Source of the DNA: Bacteroidetes bacterium 47-18
GTDB lineage: Bacteria; Bacteroidota; Bacteroidia; Chitinophagales; Chitinophagaceae
Assembly (NCBI GenBank): GCA_001897155.1
Contig: MKSF01000014.1
Coordinates: 186,001-250,000 of the forward strand
Length of the DNA stretch: 64,000 nucleotides
Reading direction: 5' to 3'
Shown: in pieces, positions 7,701 through 15,283 of the stretch
How the letters are laid out: each line of letters opens with the position of its first letter
How positions within the stretch are numbered: position 1 is the stretch's first letter
The notes under the pieces: generated by a model
Seen by the model: only the letters and a program-made list of their open reading frames with translations
Databases searched by the model: none
What the model was told of the DNA's origin: nothing
Made by a program: the position numbers and the translations under genes

Positions 7701-10211
7701 ATCTGCCATCTGGTGATCCATCCAGTTGCGGGTGACCGGTATGGCCGCCAGCAGGCCTACCGTTACCGTAAGGGCTATCCCGGCTGACTGCAGCCTTTTG
7801 GGTGCGGACAGGGCTCGCAGCACAACAGCGGTGAGCGCCACTACTCCGAAGAGGATCCATACCTTGTAGGTCAGCAGGTAATAGAACAGGGGCTTTACGG
7901 ATAATAAAGTGAGGTACAGGGCCAGGGCTGCCAGGCCGTAGATCCAGAAATTCTGAGGCATCAGCAGCCTGTTGGCAATGGATACTTTGGTATTGGCCAG
8001 CGGCTTTTTAAGGAAGTTGACAAGGATGTTCTTCAGCAGGAGGAACAGGAAGAACAGGATGGCAAATCCCCTGTCTGTCAGGCCGAAGAATACGAGCGTG
8101 GTAAGGGTAATAAAGGTCGTAGGGTTATTGAAAAAATAGTAAAGGAGCGCATGCAGGTGCTCCAGCCATTTCTTTTTGCCGCCGTAAAGCAACGGTTTAG
8201 GGGTATATTCAAAAGAGGCATTGGCTTTGCCGGAATAATATACATACCCCAGTATAGGCAGCAGTATGCTGACGATCCTGGTCAGGAGCTCGATATGCAG
8301 CACTTTCTTATTCAGCATAAATACCACGAAGCACAGGCCGATAAAGGCAATGTACTGCAGGTTGATATTGCTGAGCCTGGGGCTGAGCTTTGTGAACAGG
8401 CTGCCGGTATCCGGCAGTACCCGGCTGAACAGGCCGGTCCTGTACAGGATCAGTAATAATACCATTCCGAGTATCCAGATGACCGTGAGCGGCAGGGGTA
8501 GCTGTATGCCGATATTGAAGTCAAAATTCAGGAGCGTATTTTCCAGCTCATGCTTGGAAATGTTTTCCAGCGGCGGGAATGTTGCCAGGCGCCAGTACAT
8601 GATGAACCTTAAGACCGACAGCGCCATGATGACCATCAGGATAATGGGCTCTATGCGTTCCAGCTTTTTGCCCGGGAAGAAGACCTGCAGGATCACGAAG
8701 GAGGCGAAAATAAGCCCGAGGTAAAAAATAGACTTCTCAGTGCTGAAGCCGTTATCGCTGAAATCCCGGAGCTGGAACAGGTACTGGGCTTTCTGGTCTT
8801 TGGTCAGCAGCGCGAACTTCCGGTCTGTCACCTGTATGGAGGCGCTGGACGCATTAAAGTCGGCCACGTTCAGCTCTATGGCTGTATTGGGCTGCCCGGA
8901 AAAGTAATCTATGCTGCCGTTGACAGGCGTAGCGGTCACGAGCTGGTAGGTGTTGAATAAAAAGCCTTCCTTGAGGTCATTGCCTATGATCTGCTCGAAA
9001 TCGTTGGTGATAAAGCGGATGTTCTTATTGCCCGCTTCCTGCTTGCCGGGACTCCTGAGCATATAGGTATTCGGGTAATCGAAATACAGCGCGGCGTCCA
9101 TTTTCCTGCTCTGCGGGTAGCCGGTTGCATCAAAGCGGTCTATATACAATTGCTTCCTGTGATTGCTGAAGCCGATATAGAACTTTTCCGCATAGGCTAT
9201 GCCCGATGTGTTTTTGAGCTGCGGCGCTGCCGGCTGGCCATCGATCTTTACGGTATAATTGTTTTCAAAGACATTCTTGCCGGGGAAAAATTTATACTGC
9301 TTGTCCGTGTTTTCGAAATGGGCCAGGAGATAGCTGTCGCCCAGCTCCTGCAGCATGGCTTCCAGCACCTGGTAGCTTTCCGGCTTTCCCGATTCAAAGG
9401 ACCGGCCGTTGAGCAGCAATTCAAACAACTGCTTGCCTATGTTCAGATCGGATGTGATGATCGTGATGTGGTCCTGGTAAGGGGCCTGCACATTCCACTG
9501 GGAAAGGATTTCGGGATTTTTGCCCGTCAGCGATACTGTGAATTTTAACCCGTCTTTTTCATCGGATACCAGCTTTCTGAAGAATCCCGGCTCATAAGGC
9601 GCCACCTGTATGGTGACGTCAAAGTCCGCGTTGGACAACTGCAGCGACTGCCGTATGGGCCGGGGATAAATATTGTTCAGCAAAGCGGCTTTCCTGCCGT
9701 CAACGGGTTTAAACACCGGGATAAAGAACCGGTCAAACTGTAAGGAGGCCGTGCTGCCGTTCCCCTTTACGGTAATATTGCCGGTCCGGGCATTGCTGTC
9801 CGTGGCGGTGCTTTCCAGGAACAACTGATCCTGGAAAGCGATCCCGGCATTGCTGAGCCCATGGTAATCATTATTTAAGAACCAGGTGCGGTTGCCGAAG
9901 GGGTGGGTAGTGGTATAGATGCACCATACCCCCAGTACGAATACTACGGACAGCACGGTGAATTTGAGGATGCCTTCCCACTTTTTACCGAAGAGGAAGA
10001 GCTTATGGCCGATGCCCGGATCGTTGCCGATGTCCTTTTGCTTCTTCTGGAATACGGTATTGACAATATCCTCCAGCTGGAGCTGCACCACGAAGTAAAC
10101 AATGATGGCCAGTATGGTCAGGCTGAGGAACCAGCTTATCACACTGCCCCAGAGTATATTCATGGTGATGATGATACCTGCTGCCAGAGCAGTATAGATA
10201 TATTTGAGCAT
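4746..10211 (-). CDS. Giant SEDS-like / penicillin-binding transpeptidase fusion protein
   Basis: 1821 aa. Order: three membrane helices (1-105), an extracytoplasmic domain of unknown type (about 105-490), about 13-14 membrane helices (about 500-1050), then an extracytoplasmic region to the C-terminus. The helical part ends like FtsW/RodA: TRDVVLARYVISEWG with Asp912 at the place of the SEDS catalytic Asp (TDFIFAVIAEELG in relatives), and a segment TNRFVFFGQDFPFLSL near 985-1000 that matches the LPF-S loop. The C-terminal region has the three transpeptidase motifs in order: SSIK with Ser1436 and Lys1439, SSN at 1497-1499, and KTGT at 1747-1750. In known systems SEDS proteins polymerise lipid II and class B PBPs crosslink the glycan; here both appear on one chain. 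The 250-residue gap between SSN and KTGT is longer than usual. The start overlaps the upstream stop by one base. Confidence 0.8.
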   Translation of the reverse strand: MLKYIYTALAAGIIITMNILWGSVISWFLSLTILAIIVYFVVQLQLEDIVNTVFQKKQKDIGNDPGIGHKLFLFGKKWEGILKFTVLSVVFVLGVWCIYTTTHPFGNRTWFLNNDYHGLSNAGIAFQDQLFLESTATDSNARTGNITVKGNGSTASLQFDRFFIPVFKPVDGRKAALLNNIYPRPIRQSLQLSNADFDVTIQVAPYEPGFFRKLVSDEKDGLKFTVSLTGKNPEILSQWNVQAPYQDHITIITSDLNIGKQLFELLLNGRSFESGKPESYQVLEAMLQELGDSYLLAHFENTDKQYKFFPGKNVFENNYTVKIDGQPAAPQLKNTSGIAYAEKFYIGFSNHRKQLYIDRFDATGYPQSRKMDAALYFDYPNTYMLRSPGKQEAGNKNIRFITNDFEQIIGNDLKEGFLFNTYQLVTATPVNGSIDYFSGQPNTAIELNVADFNASSASIQVTDRKFALLTKDQKAQYLFQLRDFSDNGFSTEKSIFYLGLIFASFVILQVFFPGKKLERIEPIILMVIMALSVLRFIMYWRLATFPPLENISKHELENTLLNFDFNIGIQLPLPLTVIWILGMVLLLILYRTGLFSRVLPDTGSLFTKLSPRLSNINLQYIAFIGLCFVVFMLNKKVLHIELLTRIVSILLPILGYVYYSGKANASFEYTPKPLLYGGKKKWLEHLHALLYYFFNNPTTFITLTTLVFFGLTDRGFAILFFLFLLLKNILVNFLKKPLANTKVSIANRLLMPQNFWIYGLAALALYLTLLSVKPLFYYLLTYKVWILFGVVALTAVVLRALSAPKRLQSAGIALTVTVGLLAAIPVTRNWMDHQMADVVKHVQYRASIIYQPIHELLQANEYTSFKTQKIIETAENQWFINSYISKEYDNSETINLRAHSRIGVDYSTQTRDVVLARYVISEWGDFTMYLILFLMVIPMVFYLIAYQLTLVNTKERQRDIDSYTGLIPLLILFTIALFVWLTATNRFVFFGQDFPFLSLTSRLSVLMPLLLWVVTLMQRPTPKHSFQVDVQSSSIRYILFIALIAVFALTTVKENELNNDNFSIVMETTKEHVEKDLNAILANIQDGMEAKREKITYNKVITLLAADTNFQALRNDVVKDNYTRSILDNLVEKPATAFQLNNPLFMIYDNGRYNAVYNKNLYLELPPVESRKIWQGNILESIQAAGSATALLYSDKEKRRIILPFFTHNPAGNYQLAVIPKNWVKGAQDNVGILNIINANAGQTSVFIYKNAQKNMIQNATSYAGTLQYDDMATIYQQGKAYQLGFQSEGNKYATNKWINGTYRIIYPLRSDNFWIYSYANAIRGAYSNDSMLLANNYVTLDYDLSSAVHRAIQKSAGTTFGTKHTSFNFSVIGADGDGHIRFMNDYVSNRRVIDPNDQPTIFALQRQQFFYSNAKNERDQWGNRNLLNLYLGPGSSIKALTAGVVTSQVNAGWESLIFTAPGGDRENFAGLRLIKPWKNDEHYYAPMDIPAFIAHSSNFYHALYMFLGSYTKEDFLQGSQYTLSSVLTDQPGRNNTFPIVTYKGRALYLKNYGSKEWPMTDKSATHRSYFGNENSLLANGFETNVGLRTKDKDKLDMKATTNDRVHFVDPYLSDVLSKNKNTGYLWSFPEESFFLQSDRAQTEIHQNFNLGVMTAALGGYPLRITPYKMAEMYLSMFTQNNNLQLSVVPQKLARSPWVVDATWNNRYNQFLAANIFTGMKQVITGGTARRLQGTAAKYGQYHFYAKTGTINEQQSGRKSSRRLILTIANKDLTQAENIGKARVYALYFVTDNTQDFDWNLIYEIIDQTIQSKSFKQYFQP

Positions 10212-11320
10212 TATAAGTCTTTTAATTTATACCCGTGGATGATATAATTATCAAGGTCCTTTATTCCCAGTTGTTTCAGTACGGATATGGTCTGCCGCAG
10301 GTTTACCGGTGTTTTGTCCACAGGGGTGCTTTGCGTCAGCTCGGGGTAGTTCTGGTGGTCGGATTTGTTCTTGAGCAGGGTATTGATATTGGTGATATCG
10401 TAATTCTGGCGTTTGGCCAGCTTTTCGCGGGTAATGGCGGTGTACTGCAGGGAAGCTATGGTCATATATCTGAATATACTGGCCAGGTCTCCCTGGTCTA
10501 TGGCGGACTGCAAGGGCAGCACAATATCCTGGAAGGCGGTCTTATAATAAGCGATGTCCGCATCTATGGCCTGCTTCAGCTCCTTATGGTTGCGCTTGAG
10601 GTCGGTATAGCTCTGCTTGAGTATCTTGCTGTCCTCGCGTAGCTTGTCGTACTTCTGCTTTAGCTGGGTGATATTGACATTTGCCCTTGACTTGGGCTTG
10701 TCGGGCAGGGGTGCTATGGCTTCTTCCTGCTGCAGCGGTGAGCCGCCCAGTCCCTCTTCTTCCACCTCGATCTCTTCCGGTAAAGCCGCCGGCCTGCTGC
10801 CTGCTTTCGCCAGTAGGAAACCCGCTGCTATCCCTGCCACGGGCAGCAATACGAACCAGTACCAGTTGCTGCTGCCGGTGTTCGGGTCTGTGCCGGAAGC
10901 ATCCTGGGGCCTCACCAGCGTTTCCTGCTCTCCTCCTGCCTGCAGCTGCTGCTCATTCGCGATATAAAGGGTGCGCTGCGGCAGCTCATTGGCGTGGTTC
11001 AGCAGCTTCTCCAGGTTGTCGATATCGCCGTACTGCTTATACCGGGCATCTATCAGGTCCGCGGGCACCTTCATCAGGCTCAGCACCTTCTGGTTGTCAG
11101 CCTTGTTCTTAAGCAGCACTTTGCCGTCGCGGATCTCTATCGGTACCGTCTGCTTCTCGTTATCTACCGTAATGAGGGCGGACTGGTCGGTAGTGATCTT
11201 GATGCTGATATTTTTATCAAAGCCGTTGTCGCTGATGACGAATGTATTGTCCCGTGTGGGTTGCGCCCAAAGGAATAAGGAGTGTAAGGATAATATACTG
11301 ATGAAAATGAATTTTTTCAT
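10211..11320 (-). CDS. Type I membrane protein with signal peptide and cytoplasmic coiled coil
   Basis: 369 aa. Residues 1-20 are a Sec signal peptide ending FLWAQ. A short extracytoplasmic segment with a helical C-terminal part follows, then one membrane helix near 152-172 (WYWFVLLPVAGIAAGFLL). The cytoplasmic side has an acidic Glu/Pro linker, a heptad-like Lys/Leu/Glu coiled coil (about 215-275, with KQKYDKLREDSKILKQ) and a helical tail. No family recognised. It lies between the actin-like ATPase gene and the SEDS-PBP gene and ends one base into the latter. The topology is what one would expect of a linker between a cytoplasmic filament or ATPase and envelope enzymes, as MreC or RodZ are; this is an analogy, not homology. 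Confidence 0.82.
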   Translation of the reverse strand: MKKFIFISILSLHSLFLWAQPTRDNTFVISDNGFDKNISIKITTDQSALITVDNEKQTVPIEIRDGKVLLKNKADNQKVLSLMKVPADLIDARYKQYGDIDNLEKLLNHANELPQRTLYIANEQQLQAGGEQETLVRPQDASGTDPNTGSSNWYWFVLLPVAGIAAGFLLAKAGSRPAALPEEIEVEEEGLGGSPLQQEEAIAPLPDKPKSRANVNITQLKQKYDKLREDSKILKQSYTDLKRNHKELKQAIDADIAYYKTAFQDIVLPLQSAIDQGDLASIFRYMTIASLQYTAITREKLAKRQNYDITNINTLLKNKSDHQNYPELTQSTPVDKTPVNLRQTISVLKQLGIKDLDNYIIHGYKLKDL

Positions 11321-11545
11321 AGACTCTAATTGTGTATTGTTGAGGGTTGATCTATTATATGAAAATGAACTTCAGGTTAACAGCAGCGCCTGGTAAATGG
11401 TTGAATGCCCGGGCCGTCGATGCTGGTATATTGCAGTCTGCCTGCCGGACTGCAAATTTTAAATGCTGCTATAGAGTTGATAGGGATAGTAGGGCAGACA
11501 GCTCATCAGATAAATGCAGTGTTATAAATGTTCGTCTATTTTATA

Positions 11546-11579
11546 AGGAGAGGCTGTCGCTTATCCGGCAGCCTCTCCT
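11546..11579. terminator. Hairpin between the ATPase gene and the coiled-coil gene
   Basis: AGGAGAGGCTG (11546-11556) pairs perfectly with CAGCCTCTCCT (11569-11579), loop 12 nt. There is no clean T-run on either side, so it may be an attenuator or an RNA-stability hairpin rather than a full terminator. It would let the ATPase gene and the five downstream genes be expressed at different levels. The rest of 11321-11589 shows no gene. Confidence 0.6.
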
Positions 11580-11589
11580 GCAGGACGCT

Positions 11590-14292
11590 TTAAAAATATA
11601 AAGGCCCTGAATTTCCACTGCTGTTATTGTTGTTATTGCTATTGCTGCTTTTATTATCTGCCGGGGGCTGGATGTCAAAGTACATCGGTCCGCCTGCCGG
11701 TGGCACGGGTGGCGCCGGGCTCAGGTCAATAGCTTTCTGGAACGTATGGATGAACTCTTCATCTATATAGTTGGGGAACAGGGAAGGAATGACCATATTC
11801 AGCTCAATATCTTCTGTATCGAAGATCTCCTGCAGCTCAATGATATTCCTGACGATGCCGTTCTCCAGCTTGCGGACCAGGTAGCCTTTCTCTGTGAACA
11901 TCAGGTTGGCTTCTTCCCGGATGCCTGATTGCTGGTTGTAGATGCTGTTGCCCACGATCTTATAGCGCTTGCCGCCTATCAGTATCTGGCTGTTGGCCAG
12001 GGAATCGTACTGCAGGCTGGTATGCGTGGTCGGTATGACCGCCTCTACATTTTCCAAGTCGTTCAGCTCATTGAAAAATATCTTCAGCAGCCGGGACTGG
12101 ATGCTCATTTTGGGCTTGCCGGGTGTAGCCGCCTGGGATGGCTCCGGTTCGGAGACAGGTGATTTAGACCGGCTGATGACCTGTATGGGATAGCCTATCT
12201 TTTCCGCGTTCAGGCGTACGGAATTATTAAAGACGCCTTTGATGCAGATATCTTTTAGCTCATTGCCGTTCAGCAGGTGTATCCTGGACGCGGGAATATC
12301 CAGCTCTTCTTCCAGTTGTTTGCGGACCTGCTCTTCCAGGGGCCTGAAAAGGAAGGCCCTTCCGGACAGGATCACGCCGCCGCAGTTGAACTGTTCCGCG
12401 TTCTTTTTCACCAGCCTGATATTCTGCACCACGCGGGTAGCGATCACCTTGCAGGTTTCTGTGATATAGCCGTAGAAGTCGCTGATATTCTCAATGCCTG
12501 CCAGCAGGTTCCTGAAGGTGCTGGTAATATCCGCGCGGCCTTCTTCGGTCAGGTTCCTGAAAGTGGTATCGCCCACGCTGGCCTGCTGCCACTGGCTCAG
12601 CACATAAGGGCTGTTGTCCGTGTATTTGAACTTCAGCCTTTCTATCTGGGCGAAAATATTGTTCTTAAGCTCCAGGTCATTGCTGTTCAGCACATTGATG
12701 ATCTTTTCCTTGATGAATTTAAACGCTTCATGCTGGTTGGACGCATTGGCCCTGATATAATGCAATATGGTCTCAAAAACGGCAAAGGTGATCAGGTTGC
12801 CCGCGCCGGCAAAGCCGTTGCGGTACACGGTCTTGATATCAAAGACATTCCTGGCCCCGGTGCGGATGATGGAAAGGTCTGTCGTGCCTTTACCGGAATC
12901 TATGATGATATATTCACGGTTCTTGTCAATATGGGTGTCGTTCTTATTGATATAGCCCAGGAAGGACGCATCGCTTTCCGATATGGTAATGATCTCCCAG
13001 CTCAGCAGCTTGCCTTTATATTCATGGTCTGCAAGCGACTGGAAGATATTATGGAGTATCTGCTGGGTGCTTTTGATGTCGTAAAAATCATAGATATTGG
13101 GTACCAGCAGGATGAAGCGGATCTTGCGGGTGGCATCATAGGAAATGAGGAACTCTTTTTTCAGGAAAGATTCTATCATCACCTTTAAGATTGTATTGTA
13201 CACCTTATTCTTCATCACCCCCAGGCTTACATTGATATCGTAGCCGTCCTTGTCGATATTAAAGTTGATGCCGGAAAACAGGCTGTCGTACTTCTGGGTG
13301 ATCTTGAGATTGGGGAGCTGGTGGTACTTGTTTTGCGTCAGCACCTGGTAGCCGTCATGGGTATTGACCAGCATCTTTAAGTTATGCGCCACATCGGCTA
13401 TAAAGAGGTCCTTATAGATATTGTCATACTGCCCGCTCTGGTTCTCCTTCAGGAAAAAGATGGATTTGTAGAAATTGGTGTTTTTCTCTTCCTGGTAATA
13501 GCTGGCCTGCTCTTCTTTGCTGATCCAGCCCTGGGATTTGTTGAACGCCAGGATGTTTTTGAACAGGTTTTCTATTTCGGGGCGCATCTGCTGGTGATGC
13601 TCACCATACTGGTAGCGTTTGATGGCCATCTGGCTGGCTTCGGAGCCAAAATCCAGCGCAATGCCGAGGAACTGCTCGGGATGCGCGAAGCTGATGGTTG
13701 TTTTATTGCTGAACTGCTGTCCTTCCGTTTCCAGCACCAGCTCGAGGGTGAGGTCGGGAAAAGCGGCATCCAGCAGCTTATTGAAAGCGCCTGTGATATA
13801 GCCGGTCACCAGCGTGGCGCCATTGCTGTAGCGGTGCCGGATGAGCTTGATGGTATCCTGCCAGACGCCTATGATCTCGGAATCGGACTGTATGGCTTCC
13901 ACGGTGTTCTGGGCTGTTATTTTCTCCTTTTTAGGGGCCGATTTGAACAGCTCAAGGTCTTCGTAGCTGTATACGGGCGGAGGTTCAGGGGCTTCCTGCT
14001 CCGGCTCGGGTGCTTCATATAAAGGCTGCTTTTGCCTGGGGCTGATGTGCAGGCGTAAGGTATCGGACTCCAGGGTACAATGAACGATGCAGTCTTTGAT
14101 ATCAAGATCCGGGTGTTGCGGGATAAAGCTTTTTAAAATGCTGTCTGCCTGCAGCTCAGCGATATTGAAATGAGCGTTCCGGTGCGCTTCTACTATATAT
14201 TTGAATACGGTTATATCATCTTTCTGGTGATATAAGTTGATGATTTTTTCTCTCCTGTCGTTAATAATGATCGGTAAGCTGTAAAAGTCCAT
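11590..14292 (-). CDS. Actin/Hsp70-superfamily ATPase with extra N- and C-terminal domains
   Basis: 900 aa. The ATPase signature is spread over residues 210-700: phosphate-1 loop IALDFGSEASQMA (Asp214), phosphate-2 loop YIIIDSGKGTTDLSI (Asp465) and the adenosine motif CGGVILSGRAFLF (Gly638-Gly639). This is the order found in Hsp70, FtsA, MreB and ParM. It is not a normal DnaK: there are about 200 residues before the first loop, including a Pro/Glu-rich linker near 90-105, no substrate-binding domain that I recognise, and a C-terminal region ending in a Pro/Gly- and Asn/Ser-rich tail (Ser/Asn run near 880-893). It is first in the block and is separated from the next gene by 269 bp containing a hairpin. 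I infer a cytoskeletal or regulatory ATPase for the membrane proteins encoded downstream. Confidence 0.82.
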   Translation of the reverse strand: MDFYSLPIIINDRREKIINLYHQKDDITVFKYIVEAHRNAHFNIAELQADSILKSFIPQHPDLDIKDCIVHCTLESDTLRLHISPRQKQPLYEAPEPEQEAPEPPPVYSYEDLELFKSAPKKEKITAQNTVEAIQSDSEIIGVWQDTIKLIRHRYSNGATLVTGYITGAFNKLLDAAFPDLTLELVLETEGQQFSNKTTISFAHPEQFLGIALDFGSEASQMAIKRYQYGEHHQQMRPEIENLFKNILAFNKSQGWISKEEQASYYQEEKNTNFYKSIFFLKENQSGQYDNIYKDLFIADVAHNLKMLVNTHDGYQVLTQNKYHQLPNLKITQKYDSLFSGINFNIDKDGYDINVSLGVMKNKVYNTILKVMIESFLKKEFLISYDATRKIRFILLVPNIYDFYDIKSTQQILHNIFQSLADHEYKGKLLSWEIITISESDASFLGYINKNDTHIDKNREYIIIDSGKGTTDLSIIRTGARNVFDIKTVYRNGFAGAGNLITFAVFETILHYIRANASNQHEAFKFIKEKIINVLNSNDLELKNNIFAQIERLKFKYTDNSPYVLSQWQQASVGDTTFRNLTEEGRADITSTFRNLLAGIENISDFYGYITETCKVIATRVVQNIRLVKKNAEQFNCGGVILSGRAFLFRPLEEQVRKQLEEELDIPASRIHLLNGNELKDICIKGVFNNSVRLNAEKIGYPIQVISRSKSPVSEPEPSQAATPGKPKMSIQSRLLKIFFNELNDLENVEAVIPTTHTSLQYDSLANSQILIGGKRYKIVGNSIYNQQSGIREEANLMFTEKGYLVRKLENGIVRNIIELQEIFDTEDIELNMVIPSLFPNYIDEEFIHTFQKAIDLSPAPPVPPAGGPMYFDIQPPADNKSSNSNNNNNSSGNSGPLYF

Positions 14293-14299
14293 ATCTCAG

Positions 14300-14319
14300 T
14301 AAGTTTGAATACAAACTTA
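14300..14319. promoter_or_regulatory. Inverted repeat overlapping a candidate -7 element of the ATPase gene
   Basis: TAAGTTTG-AATA-CAAACTTA lies 8-27 bases before the ATPase start codon. On the minus strand TAAGTTTG fits the Bacteroidota -7 consensus TAnnTTTG; the symmetric arm gives the same word on the plus strand. The symmetry suggests a repressor or activator site, or a bidirectional start. No convincing -33 element is seen. Confidence 0.4.
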
Positions 14320-14457
14320 AAAATACTACTTTTTTGATAATCCCGATAAATATTCGGTAAATGCTTGTTTTCCGGCCATGAACGATAGCCCGTGACTTTT
14401 TTACAGGCAGTCGCCCGGGAGGAAAAGACCTGGTTCAGGAAGCCGGGATATGTAGTA

Positions 14458-14483
14458 AAGGACCGGTATCTGAGCCGGTCCTT
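14458..14483. terminator. Terminator hairpin after the 196-aa lipoprotein gene
   Basis: AAGGACCGG (14458-14466) pairs with CCGGTCCTT (14475-14483), followed by further T on the plus side. It lies 27 bases beyond the stop of the minus-strand lipoprotein gene and could act in both directions. Confidence 0.6.
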
Positions 14484-14509
14484 TTGTGAGCAATAACAAT
14501 CTTTAGATG

Positions 14510-15100
14510 TTAAGATTCCTTGACCCTGGTAAGCAGCATATGGAACTGCAGGTCCTGCAGGACATCTCTTTGCGTGTCTTCTTCGAGCAGTATCCTGCCG
14601 CTTCCCTTTACTTCATATACATCTACAGGATTAAAGATAGTGGTGTCAGCCTTTACCCACTTTACCGATTCGATCTTTATATAATATGCAGCGACATCCA
14701 TCGTGTCGTAGGTAGTCCAGCGCGGCAGGTCATAATTTTCCTCAAAGTATATCCTGGGGGTTATGCCGTCCTGCAATGCGGTTGGAAGTGTTCTGCCTTT
14801 AAGCGCCAGCACCTCTTCGTGGGTAGGGTGATGGTCGAACCGTAAGGTTACTTCCAGGGAGGGGTCCACCGTAGAGAGCGGTCTCACGATCGCGATACCT
14901 CCCACGCTGTGCTCCAGGCTGGATATATATTGGGCCGTTGCCTCGGGATAGTCAATTTTATATCCTTTGCCGGCAAAGCTGAAATTGGCATAATAAGGCC
15001 GTTGGTTGACGGGCTCCTCGTTTTTTGGCTTATCCTCTTTCTTACAGGAAAAAGTCAGCAGGATGCTCCCCAGGAGCAGCGCGGTAAGTTGCTTTTTCAT
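14510..15100 (-). CDS. Predicted lipoprotein, unknown function
   Basis: 196 aa. The N-terminus MKKQLTALLLGSILLTFSCKKE has a signal peptide ending in a lipobox-like LTFSC, so Cys19 should be lipidated and the protein anchored in the cell envelope. A charged Lys/Glu/Pro tether (KKEDKPKNEEP) follows. The rest has alternating beta-type patterning and no motif I recognise. It is monocistronic: terminator downstream, and the divergent MFS gene starts about 180 bp upstream. Confidence 0.8.
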   Translation of the reverse strand: MKKQLTALLLGSILLTFSCKKEDKPKNEEPVNQRPYYANFSFAGKGYKIDYPEATAQYISSLEHSVGGIAIVRPLSTVDPSLEVTLRFDHHPTHEEVLALKGRTLPTALQDGITPRIYFEENYDLPRWTTYDTMDVAAYYIKIESVKWVKADTTIFNPVDVYEVKGSGRILLEEDTQRDVLQDLQFHMLLTRVKES

Positions 15101-15246
15101 TTCTGGCTAAAAACCGCAAATATAAGGATGTTTTGTTTATTTTAACAACATTTAATTTTTGGTGAAAGGAGTGGCTGGCCCTTTTGCCCGGCTGTTAAGC
15201 CGGGAGCATGCCCGTTTTGCTGATAGGGGTATCAAAAGATTCTAAC

Positions 15247-15276
15247 CTTGATATTTTCCGTATGTTGCTACTTTTG
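15247..15276 (+). promoter_or_regulatory. Bacteroidota-type promoter for the MFS exporter gene
   Basis: CTTG (15247-15250), 18 bases, then TACTTTTG (15269-15276), matching TTTG-N-TAnnTTTG. Transcription would start about 7 bases later, at or next to the ATG at 15284, so the message may be leaderless. Confidence 0.6.
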
Positions 15277-15283
15277 CATCCTT

